Positions 50,907 to 59,575 are shown, counted from the stretch's first letter. The stretch: DNA of 64,000 nt from PALSA-610 sp038239145 (GCA_038239145.1 JBBSFB010000003.1:1-64000); one strand, 5' to 3'. The notes: generated by a model not told the origin, from the letters alone. Translations and numbers: made by a program.

Positions 50907-51842
50907 TTATTTGATCGCGACCGGTATGACGGGAGCACCGACCGCGCCTGTGAGGGGAAGCGGTGGTGCGACGAGGAGAAAGTCGTAGTGTCCGTCGGCT
51001 GCGCAGTCCGCCGCGAGGTCGTCGAGGTGCCAGTTCTGACCCTGGGCCAGGCCCATGTCGCGGAGCTGGATCATGTGCACCGGCATGAAGACCGCGGGAT
51101 CTTCGCAGGGGTAGCACTCGAAGGTCATCGTGTCGGTCGCGACCGCAGCGATGTCGTGGTCGCGCAGCCACCCGATCGACTGGGTCGAGAGTCCCGGTGA
51201 CGGCATCGAGTAACGCTGCTTGTCGCCTGCGCGCAGAAAGTGCATCTGGCCCGTGCGCACGAGGAGGGCGTCGCCGGACTCCACGGTTATGCCGGTCTTC
51301 ACGACCGCCGTCTCGAGATCGTCATCGGTGATCGCGTATGCGTCGTCGAAGTGGTCGACGCCGTGGCCGCGGGCCACGTCGATCAGGATGCCCCGCGTCA
51401 CGACAGCGCCGAAGTTCTCGATGCCGAGGCGGGCGGCGCCGCTGTCGGCCTGCACGACGTCGTTCGGGGTGTCGTTGTACAGCTTTCCCGCGTAGCCCAC
51501 GTGGGCGATCGCGTCCCAGTGCGTCACCGCCTGTGACCCCATCGTGAACGAATCATCGCTCGTTGTGAAGTCGCGTGCGTCGCCGGTGAAGGCGACGTTG
51601 ACGGTGTGCGTCCGCAGGGACGGGTTCGTGCGCTCGGGCATGTGCACGTTGTCCCACTGCGGACCGGTGGCATCGAAGGGAACCGCAAGCGAGAAGGTGC
51701 GGCCGGTCCGGGCCGCGGCGATGCCTCGCAACGCCGCGCCGGGACCGATGAGGTTGAGCGTGCCGCGCTGATCCTCGGCGCCCCACCGACCCCAGTTCGA
51801 AACCCGCGCGGCCAACTGCTCGAGATCAGCGGTAAGCGGCAT
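50907..51842 (-). CDS. cyclase family protein (kynurenine formamidase-like)
   Basis: 311 residues. The metal motif appears as SQAVTHWDAIAHVGYAGK, a variant of HxGTHxDxPxH, with later DALLVRTGQM and GLSTQSIGWLRDHDIAAVATDT. Family members hydrolyse formamides or cyclise polyketides. ATG at 51842 with its own -10; divergent from the aguA gene. Confidence 0.83.
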   Translation of the reverse strand: MPLTADLEQLAARVSNWGRWGAEDQRGTLNLIGPGAALRGIAAARTGRTFSLAVPFDATGPQWDNVHMPERTNPSLRTHTVNVAFTGDARDFTTSDDSFTMGSQAVTHWDAIAHVGYAGKLYNDTPNDVVQADSGAARLGIENFGAVVTRGILIDVARGHGVDHFDDAYAITDDDLETAVVKTGITVESGDALLVRTGQMHFLRAGDKQRYSMPSPGLSTQSIGWLRDHDIAAVATDTMTFECYPCEDPAVFMPVHMIQLRDMGLAQGQNWHLDDLAADCAADGHYDFLLVAPPLPLTGAVGAPVIPVAIK

Positions 51843-51848
51843 GAATGC

Positions 51849-51858
51849 ACGCTAGCTT
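51849..51858. promoter_or_regulatory. overlapping divergent -10 elements centred on GCTAGC
   Basis: Plus strand TAGCTT (51853-51858) ends 6 nt before the GTG at 51865; minus strand TAGCGT (51854-51849) ends 6 nt before the ATG at 51842. The two boxes share the TA of a GCTAGC palindrome, so polymerase cannot occupy both at once. Confidence 0.6.
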
Positions 51859-51864
51859 GCCGTC

Positions 51865-52899
51865 GTGTCGCATCCCCCGGCCGATGCCGCGCGAGCGGTC
51901 GGACTTCCCGAGGGATGTCGCATGCCCGCCGAGACCGATCCGCACGAGCGCACGGTCATGGCGTGGCCGCCGTCGGGCGAGGCGTGCATCTTCACGCCGG
52001 ATCAACTGGAACCGGCCCGGGCCGCGTACGCGGCGGTCGTGCAGTCGATCGCCCGCTTCGAGCCGGTGACGTTGGTGGTGCATCCGGACGACGTTGGCGC
52101 GGCACGAGCGCAACTGGGTGGGGCGGGCGGCGTCCAGATCGTCGCCCTCCCGATCGACGACTCGTGGTTTCGCGACGACGGCCCTCTCGTCGTGCGCGCT
52201 CCCGACGGCGACCGACTCGCGGTGCACTTCCGGTTCAACGCGTGGGGCGACAAGCAGCCCCACGCCGCCGACGAGGTGGTCGGCATCGCGCTGGCCCGTC
52301 ACCTCGGTCTACCGGTGTACGAGGCACCGATGGTGTTGGAAGGTGGCTCGATCGCGATCGATGGACGCGGCACGCTCGTGACGACCGAACGATGCTTGCT
52401 CAACCCGAATCGAAATCCCGATCTGGATCGGTCGACGATCGAGGACATACTCGGCGCGTTCCTCGGGGTCGACCGCGTCGTGTGGCTCGCCGATGCAATC
52501 GCCGAAGACGACGGTACCGACGGGCATGTCGACAACGTCGTGGCGTTCACGCCCGACGGAGCGGTGCTGCTCCAAGGCTGTGACGATCCCACGAACCCGA
52601 ACTCGGCGATCGCCGCCGACAACGCGGCTCGGCTGCGGGCGGCGGGCATCGACGTGATCGAGGTGCCCGTGCTCCCCTACGCCGAATTCCAAGGCCAGGA
52701 GTATCCGGTGCCGTACGTCAACGTCTACGCCGGGAACGGCTTCGTTGCGGTCCCGGTAAGCGGGAACCCGTTCGACGACGAGGCGGGCGCGCTGATCGGC
52801 GCGCAGTATCCCGGTCGGGTCGTGGTCCCGCTCCCGGGGGTTGTGCTCGCGTACGGCGGCGGCGGTGTGCACTGCATCACGCAGCAGGTGCCGGCGTGA
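51865..52899 (+). CDS. aguA: agmatine deiminase family protein
   Basis: 344 residues. Guanidino-group deiminase fold with IDDSWFRDDGPLVV, MVLEGGSIAID, DDGTDGHVDN and the nucleophile Cys in GGGGVHCITQQVP. It hydrolyses agmatine to N-carbamoylputrescine and ammonia. GTG at 51865. Its stop overlaps the carbamoylputrescine amidase gene, so both steps of putrescine synthesis are coupled. Confidence 0.9.
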   Translation: MSHPPADAARAVGLPEGCRMPAETDPHERTVMAWPPSGEACIFTPDQLEPARAAYAAVVQSIARFEPVTLVVHPDDVGAARAQLGGAGGVQIVALPIDDSWFRDDGPLVVRAPDGDRLAVHFRFNAWGDKQPHAADEVVGIALARHLGLPVYEAPMVLEGGSIAIDGRGTLVTTERCLLNPNRNPDLDRSTIEDILGAFLGVDRVVWLADAIAEDDGTDGHVDNVVAFTPDGAVLLQGCDDPTNPNSAIAADNAARLRAAGIDVIEVPVLPYAEFQGQEYPVPYVNVYAGNGFVAVPVSGNPFDDEAGALIGAQYPGRVVVPLPGVVLAYGGGGVHCITQQVPA

Positions 52900-53816
52900 T
52901 CGTGCGTACCGCCTTCGACGTGTTGCCGTCGCCGGCGCGTGTCCATCCGCCGACGCGCGCGCCGTTGCGGGTCGGGCTCGTGCAGCTTGCTTGGGATCCT
53001 GACCCGGTTGAACACGACGCCGCGATCGCCGAAGGCGTGCGGGTCGCCGCGAGCCTCGGGGCTCGGGTCGTGTGCCTGCCCGAGCTGACCCGGTCGCGCT
53101 ATTTCGCGATCGAGCCCCGCGACGACGTCACCCCGCAGACCGAACCGGAGCCGCTTCCCGGCGGTCCCACGTACGACCTGATCGCTGCGTGCGCGCGCGA
53201 GACGGACGCATTCGTGCACGCGTCGTGCTACGAGGATGCAGGCGACGGGGGCCTCGGCTACAACACTGCGTTTGTCGTCGCGCCCGACGGCCGCATCGTC
53301 GCCCGCCGGCGCAAGACTCACCTCCCGATCACCGCGGGCTACTACGAAGACACGTGGTTCCGGCCCGGTGATTCCGGCTGGCCGGTCACACCGATCGAGA
53401 CCGGTGCGTTCGGGTTCCCGACGTGTTGGGACCAGTGGTTTCCGGAGACGTCGCGCGCCTTCGCGCTCGGCGGGGCCGAGGTGCTCGTCTACCCCACCGC
53501 GATCGGATCGGAGCCGGACCATCCCGACTTCGACACCGAGCCGTTGTGGGAGCAGGTGATCACAGCGCAGGGTGTCATGAACGGCACGTTCATGGTTGCG
53601 GTCAACCGGACCGGCACCGAAGCGCCGCTCACCTTTTACGGGTCGTCGTTCGTGAGCGATCCGTATGGGCGGGTGCTGGTGCAAGCCTCGCGCTCGGAGC
53701 CTTCGGTGCTGGTGGCCGATCTCGATCTCGACCAGTCCCGCGACTGGCTCGAGCTGTTCCCACTGATCTCGACCCGCCGCCCCGAGACCTACTCCCTGCT
53801 CACCGACCCCCGCTGA
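52896..53816 (+). CDS. aguB: N-carbamoylputrescine amidase (nitrilase superfamily)
   Basis: 306 residues with the nitrilase E-K-C triad: E63 in CLPELTRSRYF, Lys in RRRKTHLP and Cys in FPTCWDQWFPE. YYEDTWFRPGD and the HPDFDTEPLWEQ segment match carbamoylputrescine amidases. Converts N-carbamoylputrescine to putrescine. GTG start overlaps the aguA stop. Confidence 0.92.
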   Translation: MIVRTAFDVLPSPARVHPPTRAPLRVGLVQLAWDPDPVEHDAAIAEGVRVAASLGARVVCLPELTRSRYFAIEPRDDVTPQTEPEPLPGGPTYDLIAACARETDAFVHASCYEDAGDGGLGYNTAFVVAPDGRIVARRRKTHLPITAGYYEDTWFRPGDSGWPVTPIETGAFGFPTCWDQWFPETSRAFALGGAEVLVYPTAIGSEPDHPDFDTEPLWEQVITAQGVMNGTFMVAVNRTGTEAPLTFYGSSFVSDPYGRVLVQASRSEPSVLVADLDLDQSRDWLELFPLISTRRPETYSLLTDPR

Positions 53817-53829
53817 CACCTCGGGTTGC

Positions 53830-53835
53830 TACCGT
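53830..53835 (+). promoter_or_regulatory. -10 element TACCGT for the zinc-ribbon gene
   Basis: TACCGT ends 6 nt before the ATG at 53842; the spacer CTGGAG may also act as a weak ribosome site. Confidence 0.45.
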
Positions 53836-53841
53836 CTGGAG

Positions 53842-54012
53842 ATGCCGATCTCCGAGCACATCAACTGTATGGAGTGCGGCGGCACCGCGCATCTTGCGCA
53901 GCTGATCGGACCGAATGACGTGTTCGAGCCCGGCGACAGCGTCGTCTATCTCTGCGGCGACTGCGCGCAGCGCTGGGACGTCGTGGTCGACGCCGACGAC
54001 CTCATCGACTGA
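53842..54012 (+). CDS. small zinc-ribbon protein
   Basis: 56 residues, MPISEHINCMECGGTAHLAQ then YLCGDCAQRWDVVVDADDLID, giving two CxxC pairs 27 residues apart, a zinc ribbon. It follows aguB and has a -10 and GGAG just before the ATG. Its last 67 bases overlap a convergent small gene on the other strand. Probably a nucleic-acid or protein-binding module. Confidence 0.75.
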   Translation: MPISEHINCMECGGTAHLAQLIGPNDVFEPGDSVVYLCGDCAQRWDVVVDADDLID

Positions 54013-54197
54013 TCCTCGCGCCGGACCTCGACGATCTTGCTCGTCCGGAACGACGCGACCCGCACTGCGAACGAGGATGCGAGACGACCACCACCGTTGC
54101 GGTCGAAAAAGGTCGTCAACGGACCCTCCTGCTCGTAGGAGTCGGCGTCATCGACGATCGTTGTCGATTCGTCTTCGAAGTGCACCACAAAGCTCAT
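53946..54197 (-). CDS. small acidic protein of unknown function
   Basis: 83 residues, MSFVVHFEDESTTIVDDADSYEQEGPLTTFF is convincingly protein-like; the last 25 residues (SMRSSASTTTSQRC) look like reading through the opposite strand of the zinc-ribbon gene. A TACGCT -10 lies 6 nt before the ATG at 54197. Function unknown. Confidence 0.62.
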   Translation of the reverse strand: MSFVVHFEDESTTIVDDADSYEQEGPLTTFFDRNGGGRLASSFAVRVASFRTSKIVEVRREDQSMRSSASTTTSQRCAQSPQR

Positions 54198-54203
54198 GCG
54201 ACG

Positions 54204-54209
54204 AGCGTA
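54204..54209 (-). promoter_or_regulatory. -10 element TACGCT for the 54197 gene
   Basis: TACGCT (minus) ends 6 nt before the ATG at 54197. Confidence 0.5.
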
Positions 54210-54239
54210 CGACGAACTGCCTGTGGATCGTAAGGGGGA

Positions 54240-55265
54240 TCAACCTGTGGACGACCTTGTGGATACCGGGAACGCGACGTACTCGTCGATGAGCACCTCG
54301 CCCAACGCGCGGTCGCGCTTCACGGTGTCGGCCACGCGACCGCGGGCGCGCAGATCGTCGACGAGGCGGTCGAGAATCGCGTCGAGCGTGAGATCGTCGC
54401 GGTGCTCTCGCCATGTGTCGCGCTCGTGCGCGTCGCGGAAGCAGTACGCCTTCCACGACACCGAGAACCGCAACTCGTCCCATCGGTAGCGCGCGGACTC
54501 TTCGCCGTTGGCCGCACGTACCGACCACGTGTGGTCACCGATCGCTTCCAGCGTGGTTCCCGGGCGCAGGCGCGGCATGTCAGTAGCCGCGACGTCGGCG
54601 ATCCGGTCGACGCCGTGGAACACCGAGTCGGTGTCGAGGACGAGCGCGGTGTCGTAGCGAACGCGATGGCGGCGTACGTCACCGGTCACACCGTCGGGCC
54701 AGTACGCGAGCTCACCGCCGTCGCAATCGTGGAACCATGCGATCGCCGTCGCGATGGGCATCCGGTACTCGTCGAACAGCCCGGAGTGGTGCATCACCAC
54801 CAGCAACCACTGCGGCACGACTTTGCGGTTGGCGCCTCGGTACTCGGGAACGTCGGTGTGCACCGCGAGCTCTTGGCCGGGAACCATCAGATTCGCGTAG
54901 GCGATCGCCGGCTCGACCACATCGCGCCCGTGGATCGAACGCGCCGCCTCGAGGAAGGGCTCGTGGTAGAGGAAGGTACCGATACCCGAGACGCGCTCCG
55001 TACGCCCGTACGCGTACTCCTCCCGGAAATAGCTGGTGCGGGCCGCGAGCGTCATCGGGGCCTCGTCGGTCCGGGCCAGGCCGCCCGCGCCGAGGAAGTT
55101 CATGAGGGCATCGTGGCGGGGCGCGAGCCCGCGCCCGATCTCGGTGTCCAGCGGCTCGAGCTCGGCGTACATCCGGTAGCGGCCGAAGCGCTCGCAGAGA
55201 TCGACGAGCGCGGCCGCATCTCCCGCGGGGAAGCAGGGATCGAGCACGACGACGGGTGCGGTCAC
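54240..55265 (-). CDS. 2-oxoglutarate/Fe(II)-dependent oxygenase family protein
   Basis: 341 residues. A double-stranded beta-helix core with the iron motif H-x-D in ELAVHTDVPEYRG and the distal His in TDSVFHGVDRIADV; downstream Arg for 2-oxoglutarate is likely in the MPRLRPGTT segment. No signal peptide. Substrate unknown. GTG at 55265 with TAGCGT 7 nt upstream. Confidence 0.78.
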   Translation of the reverse strand: MTAPVVVLDPCFPAGDAAALVDLCERFGRYRMYAELEPLDTEIGRGLAPRHDALMNFLGAGGLARTDEAPMTLAARTSYFREEYAYGRTERVSGIGTFLYHEPFLEAARSIHGRDVVEPAIAYANLMVPGQELAVHTDVPEYRGANRKVVPQWLLVVMHHSGLFDEYRMPIATAIAWFHDCDGGELAYWPDGVTGDVRRHRVRYDTALVLDTDSVFHGVDRIADVAATDMPRLRPGTTLEAIGDHTWSVRAANGEESARYRWDELRFSVSWKAYCFRDAHERDTWREHRDDLTLDAILDRLVDDLRARGRVADTVKRDRALGEVLIDEYVAFPVSTRSSTG

Positions 55266-55272
55266 ACGGCCA

Positions 55273-55278
55273 ACGCTA
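55273..55278 (-). promoter_or_regulatory. -10 element TAGCGT for the 2OG oxygenase gene
   Basis: TAGCGT (minus) ends 7 nt before the GTG at 55265. Confidence 0.5.
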
Positions 55279-55334
55279 ACGCCGCCGAAGCTCGGCCGGT
55301 GGCGCAAGCTCGCCCTCCACACCAGACTCCGACC

Positions 55335-55835
55335 GTGAACTTCCGCGCCGAACACGACTTTCCGGGTCCGCCCGTAGCCGTCGCGGAGATCCTGTGCGAC
55401 CCGGCATTCCACCTCGCGCTCGATCTGCCCGACCTGAGTCGCCCGGAGGTGGTCGAGCACACCGCTATCGGAACCGAACGACGACTTCGCCTGCGCTACG
55501 CGTTCATCGGTCATCTCGACCCAATCGCGAAGCGCATCCTCGCCGGGCGCGACCTCGCGTGGCTGCAGGAGCTCCGACTCGACGAGGCGACCGGTCGGGG
55601 CCGTCTCACCTTCTCGGCCGAAGCCGAAGCCGACCGGCTCTACGGTTCGGCCGACGTCGCTCTCGTCGCAACAGGAACCGACGGCTCGCGCACGCAGCGC
55701 CGCATCGCGGGCGAGCTCTTCGTGAAGGTCCCCCTCGTCGGGGGCACCGCCGAACGTCGCATCGTGCCCGGCCTCGTCAGCCGGCTCGACGTCGAGGCCG
55801 CCGCCCTCGCTCGCGCGCTCGCACCGGGCGCGTGA
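55335..55835 (+). CDS. DUF2505 family protein
   Basis: 166 residues from a GTG at 55335: VNFRAEHDFPGPPVAVAEILCDPAFHLAL, a conserved GRGRLTFSAEAEADRL middle and VPLVGGTAERRIVPGLVSRLDVEA end. This is the actinobacterial DUF2505 (START/SRPBCC-like) layout, a lipid-binding-type fold. Role unknown. Divergent from the oxygenase gene. Confidence 0.82.
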   Translation: MNFRAEHDFPGPPVAVAEILCDPAFHLALDLPDLSRPEVVEHTAIGTERRLRLRYAFIGHLDPIAKRILAGRDLAWLQELRLDEATGRGRLTFSAEAEADRLYGSADVALVATGTDGSRTQRRIAGELFVKVPLVGGTAERRIVPGLVSRLDVEAAALARALAPGA

Positions 55836-55858
55836 GCTCCTGACCGCCGGTCCCGGAA

Positions 55859-56398
55859 CTACCCGGCCAGGAACTCCTCGGCCACGTAGATCATGTTGCC
55901 CCAGTAAGCGACCCCGATCCCGACTCCGGTGACGCGGGGATCGAGCATGTTCGCCCGATGCGCCGGCGACCGCTCGAAGCCGAGCTGCAGCGCGCCGAGA
56001 TCGCCGCTCGGTGCGCTGGCGCCCACGTTCTCTTCGAGCGCCGACCAGCGCATCTCGATGCCTGCGACGAGGTTGGAGTGACAGATCTCGGGCTCGCCCC
56101 CGGCGCCGCGCCCGCAGTTGCCCTCGGCCATGTACGCCGACCACAACACCGCCTTGTCGTCGAGGTTGTCGTACGCGGTCAGCGGCGCCAGACCGTGCGC
56201 GCGCCGGAAGTGATTGATCGCGTCGACGAACCGCAGCGCGGGCGCGCTGATGGGCGCAGACGTCGAGTTTACCGATCGTTCGCTCAACAACCGGATCGAC
56301 GTCGGGTCACATCCGGCCAGCGCGCCGGCAACCGTGAGAGTCGCAGCAACAGCTGCACAGCGACGAAAAAAAGTTCCGCTCCGCTCGGACATGGGCAT
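55859..56398 (-). CDS. CAP/SCP-domain lipoprotein
   Basis: 179 residues. Signal with lipobox VAGALAGC, then a CAP domain: FVDAINHFRRAHGLAPLTAYDNL, GEPEICHSNLVAG, EENVGASAPSG, ERSPAHRANMLDPRVTGVGIGVAYWGN. His residues of the CAP cavity are present. Bacterial members are extracytoplasmic, function unclear. ATG at 56398; a second ATG at 56392 is also possible. The TTTTTTTC run near the start (AAAAAAA on the plus strand) could allow slippage. Confidence 0.82.
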   Translation of the reverse strand: MPMSERSGTFFRRCAAVAATLTVAGALAGCDPTSIRLLSERSVNSTSAPISAPALRFVDAINHFRRAHGLAPLTAYDNLDDKAVLWSAYMAEGNCGRGAGGEPEICHSNLVAGIEMRWSALEENVGASAPSGDLGALQLGFERSPAHRANMLDPRVTGVGIGVAYWGNMIYVAEEFLAG

Positions 56399-56425
56399 CA
56401 GTGTTAGTACGTCCGCACCCCTCAA

Positions 56426-56613
56426 CTCCGGATGGTGCGTGTTTCACCAGGTCACAGCCTGAAGGAACCGACGGTCTCGCCGTCGCGTCCGTGCCGGGGA
56501 CGCGCAGATACAGGTGCGCGCGCAGAAGCCCGAACTTGCTTGTTTCGAGATCGGTCGGTCGCGGGTAGAACGGCCGAGGTTTCGGGCGATCGCGTCTGCG
56601 AAAGACTGTTCTC
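56426..56613. other. intergenic region between divergent CAP and PQQ-propeller genes
   Basis: 188 bp with no coding signal. I looked for riboswitch cores (c-di-GMP, c-di-AMP, cobalamin) and recognised none. The sequence TACTAACACTG runs up to the ATG at 56398 on the minus strand and could include its -10. Confidence 0.4.
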
Positions 56614-58734
56614 ATGCTCCTTCGCCGTACCGCACTGTGCTTTGCCGCGCTCGCGCTCGTCCTTTCAGCAGCCGCCGTCCCCGCCTACGCGGGGGCGTCT
56701 TGGCCCGTTTACAACGGCAACGCGGCGCGGACCGGCAACGACACCTCCGAACACTCGCTGCTGCCGGCGACGCGCGCGTGGAGCCGCCATCTCGACGGTG
56801 CGGTCTACGCGCAGCCGCTCGTCGCGGACGGCCGCGTGTACACCGCGACCGAGAACAACTCGTTGTACGCGCTCGACGCGCACGATGGAGCGGTGTTGTG
56901 GTCGCGTCATCTCGGGGCGCCGATGACCAACGTGGCCGCGCAGTCGGGCTGCGGCAATATTGACCCGCTCGGCATCCTTTCGACGCCTGCCATCGATCAG
57001 GCCGCGCACACCATCTTCGTGGTGGCAACGATCCAAGACTCGTTCACGCACATTCATCATCAGCTGATCGGTCTCGACACCCTCACGGGGGCGCCCAAGG
57101 TGTCGGTCAACGCCGACCCCGGCGGCGTGCAGAATTCGTTGAACATCCAGCAACGAGCCGGACTCGCACTCGGGAATGGGCGCGTCTACATCGGCTACGG
57201 CGGGTACTCCGGCGACTGCGGCCCGTATCACGGTTGGTTGGTGTCGCTCGACGAAGCCGGGCACGGGAAGGTCGCGTTCAACGTGACGCCGACCGTCGGG
57301 CTCGGCGCGATCTGGGCGACCGGCGGCGCGACCATCGACACGCACGGCAACGTCTACGTCGCGACCGGCAACCCCGACCCCGACAACAACGGCAACTTCG
57401 GCGAGAGTGTGCTGAAGTTCGACAGCTCGAGCGCAATGCATCGCACCGGCGCGTTCAAGACGTTCCCCGGTGGCGATAACGATCTATCGTCCGTCGCTCC
57501 GGCGATCCTCCCGGCCAACATGCTCTTCCAGGTCGGCAAGCAACAAACGGGCTTCCTCGTCGACACCACGAGCATGACGCAGCTCGCGTCGCTGCACATG
57601 TGCAACGGCGTCGAGGCGTTTGGTAGCGACGCGTTCGACGGGTCGCACCTTTTCGTACCGTGCGTGAACCACATCCAAGAGGTCAACATCGACGCGACCC
57701 ACCGCACGATGTCGTTGGGTTGGGTCGGCCCCGGGGTCGGCGCGGCCGGTTCGCCCATCATCGCCGGCGGAAGCCTGTGGACCATCGACCGGGCGTCGGG
57801 CACGCTGTACGCACTGAACCCCGCAACCGGCGCCGTCCGCACCACGATCGCCGTCGGTCCGGTTGCCCACTTCGCCGCCCCGGCTGCGGCGCTCGGGCTC
57901 GTGTTGGTCCCGACGCTGTCGGGCGTCAGCGCCTACGCCGGTCCTGCCGGAGCCCCGCCCCACGCCCCGACGGCGTGTGTGCCCCAGACCGAGCACACCG
58001 GCTACTGGGTCGCCGGGAACGACGGCAACGTGTACCCGTTCGGCAGCGCTCCGAGCTGTGGGTCGCTCACCGGCGTCCCGCTCACGCTGCCGGTCGTGGG
58101 CATGGCCGGCCGCTCGACGCCGGGCTATTGGCTCGTGGCCCGCGACGGCGGGATCTTTTCTTTCGGGACGGCGCGGTTCCACGGGTCGACCGGCGGTATG
58201 CATCTCAACCAGTCGATCGTCGGGATGGCGGCGACGCCGTCGGGGAACGGCTACTGGCTCGTCGCATCGGACGGTGGCATCTTCTCCTTCGGCGACGCCA
58301 GGTTCCACGGATCCACCGGCGCGATCCACTTGAACAGGCCGATTGTCGGGATGGCCCGCACGCCATCGGGGAACGGCTACTGGCTCGTCGCGTCCGATGG
58401 CGGGATCTTCTCCTTCGGCGACGCCAACTTCCACGGCTCGATGGGAGGACAGCACCTGAACCTCCCGATCGTCGGGATGGCGGCGACGCCTTCGGGCCGC
58501 GGGTACTGGCTCGTCGCATCGGACGGTGGCGTCTTCTCGTTCGGAGACGCCAAGTTCCGGGGCTCGACCGGCAACATCCGGCTTAACTCACCGATCTTCG
58601 GCATGGAAGGCGAAGCGGATGGCTATCGCTTCGTGGCTGGCGACGGCGGTGTGTTCACGTTCGGTCCGCCGTTCCGGGGCTCGGCTTCCGGGCTCACGAG
58701 CGCGGGTGCCGCAGCCGTGATCGCTCACGACTAG
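56614..58734 (+). CDS. secreted PQQ-like beta-propeller protein with C-terminal GYWLVASDGG repeats
   Basis: 706 residues. A signal peptide (MLLRRTALCFAALALVLS ending AYAG) precedes a quinoprotein-like propeller (WPVYNGNAARTGND, DGRVYTATENNSLYALDAHDGAVLW, GGATIDTHGNVYVATGNPD). From about residue 465 there are five 41-42-residue repeats with the core GYWLVASDGGIFSFGDA and FHGSTG, encoded by 126-bp direct repeats starting at 58216, 58342, 58468 and 58594. They are probably a second small propeller on the cell surface. Not known to carry PQQ. Confidence 0.88.
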   Translation: MLLRRTALCFAALALVLSAAAVPAYAGASWPVYNGNAARTGNDTSEHSLLPATRAWSRHLDGAVYAQPLVADGRVYTATENNSLYALDAHDGAVLWSRHLGAPMTNVAAQSGCGNIDPLGILSTPAIDQAAHTIFVVATIQDSFTHIHHQLIGLDTLTGAPKVSVNADPGGVQNSLNIQQRAGLALGNGRVYIGYGGYSGDCGPYHGWLVSLDEAGHGKVAFNVTPTVGLGAIWATGGATIDTHGNVYVATGNPDPDNNGNFGESVLKFDSSSAMHRTGAFKTFPGGDNDLSSVAPAILPANMLFQVGKQQTGFLVDTTSMTQLASLHMCNGVEAFGSDAFDGSHLFVPCVNHIQEVNIDATHRTMSLGWVGPGVGAAGSPIIAGGSLWTIDRASGTLYALNPATGAVRTTIAVGPVAHFAAPAAALGLVLVPTLSGVSAYAGPAGAPPHAPTACVPQTEHTGYWVAGNDGNVYPFGSAPSCGSLTGVPLTLPVVGMAGRSTPGYWLVARDGGIFSFGTARFHGSTGGMHLNQSIVGMAATPSGNGYWLVASDGGIFSFGDARFHGSTGAIHLNRPIVGMARTPSGNGYWLVASDGGIFSFGDANFHGSMGGQHLNLPIVGMAATPSGRGYWLVASDGGVFSFGDAKFRGSTGNIRLNSPIFGMEGEADGYRFVAGDGGVFTFGPPFRGSASGLTSAGAAAVIAHD

Positions 58735-58750
58735 AGGGAACGCTCCCCGG

Positions 58751-59560
58751 TCATCGGAACGCGTCGCCGACGCCCGCCGCGGAACCGGCAACCTTCCAGA
58801 ACTCGTACGTCCCCCGTTCGAGGAACTCCCGGGCGGCGTCGACCGTCGCGCCGAGCGCGACCCGGTTGAACCCGCCGCCCACCGAGATCCGCTTCACCCC
58901 GACCGCGGCCAACTCGGCTACCGGCGCAACGCCGGGGATCGCGAGCACGTTCACCGGAAGGTCGACCGCGCGAACCACGGTGCGGATGTCGTCGAGGCTC
59001 TGCAACGCGGGCGCATAGAGAACGTCGGCGCCGGCCTCCTGGTACGCCTGCAACCGCGCGATCGTGTCGGCAACGTCGGGATTCCCGCGGATGAAGTTCT
59101 CGGCCCGCGCCGTGAGCACGATGCGCGGTCCCGATCCGTGCGCGGCCTCCGCCGCGGCCTCGACCCGCGCGGCCGCGTGTTCGCGCTCGTAGAGAGTGCC
59201 GGAACTCCGCCCGAAGTCCTCGATCGAGCACCCGCCCGCCCCGGTCGCGACAACCCGGGTGACGTTCGTGGCCACGGCCGCGGGATCGTCGGCGAAACCG
59301 TTCTCGAAGTCGACGTTGAGGGGAACCTCGGTCGCATCGGCGAGCGCGGTTGCGTGATCGAGGAGCTCGTCGAGCTTGACGTGACCGTCGAGCCGGCCCA
59401 GCGTCGCCGCGTGCCCGGCACTGGTGGTTGCGACCGCGGAGAAACCCAGGAACGCGAACAGCTTGGCCGTACCGGGGTCCCATGCGTTGGGGAGCAGGAG
59501 CGGTGCGTCCGCGTGGTGCAGGGCCAGGAACGATTCGTACGCTGCGCCGGGAGTGTTCAT
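58751..59560 (-). CDS. isocitrate lyase/PEP mutase superfamily protein
   Basis: 269 residues. LLLPNAWDPGTAKLFAFLGFSAVATTSAG, the Mg-binding VDFENGFADDPAA, GCSIEDFGR and RAENFIRGNPDV; the PEP-mutase/oxaloacetate-decarboxylase-like group. The catalytic KKCGH loop of isocitrate lyase is missing, so 2-methylisocitrate lyase-like C-C bond cleavage of another substrate is more likely. ATG at 59560. Confidence 0.87.
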   Translation of the reverse strand: MNTPGAAYESFLALHHADAPLLLPNAWDPGTAKLFAFLGFSAVATTSAGHAATLGRLDGHVKLDELLDHATALADATEVPLNVDFENGFADDPAAVATNVTRVVATGAGGCSIEDFGRSSGTLYEREHAAARVEAAAEAAHGSGPRIVLTARAENFIRGNPDVADTIARLQAYQEAGADVLYAPALQSLDDIRTVVRAVDLPVNVLAIPGVAPVAELAAVGVKRISVGGGFNRVALGATVDAAREFLERGTYEFWKVAGSAAGVGDAFR

Positions 59561-59566
59561 CGACTC

Positions 59567-59572
59567 AACTTA
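59567..59572 (-). promoter_or_regulatory. -10 element TAAGTT for the ICL/PEPM gene
   Basis: TAAGTT (minus) ends 6 nt before the ATG at 59560. It lies a few bases before the stop of the upstream protease gene. Confidence 0.5.
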
Positions 59573-59575
59573 CGG

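Noticed and set aside
56426..56613. Riboswitch upstream of the CAP or PQQ-propeller genes
   Set aside because: No match to c-di-GMP, c-di-AMP or cobalamin cores that I could see.
58009..58730. 126-bp direct repeats as a non-coding or mobile repeat
   Set aside because: They are in frame and encode a protein repeat inside one continuous gene.
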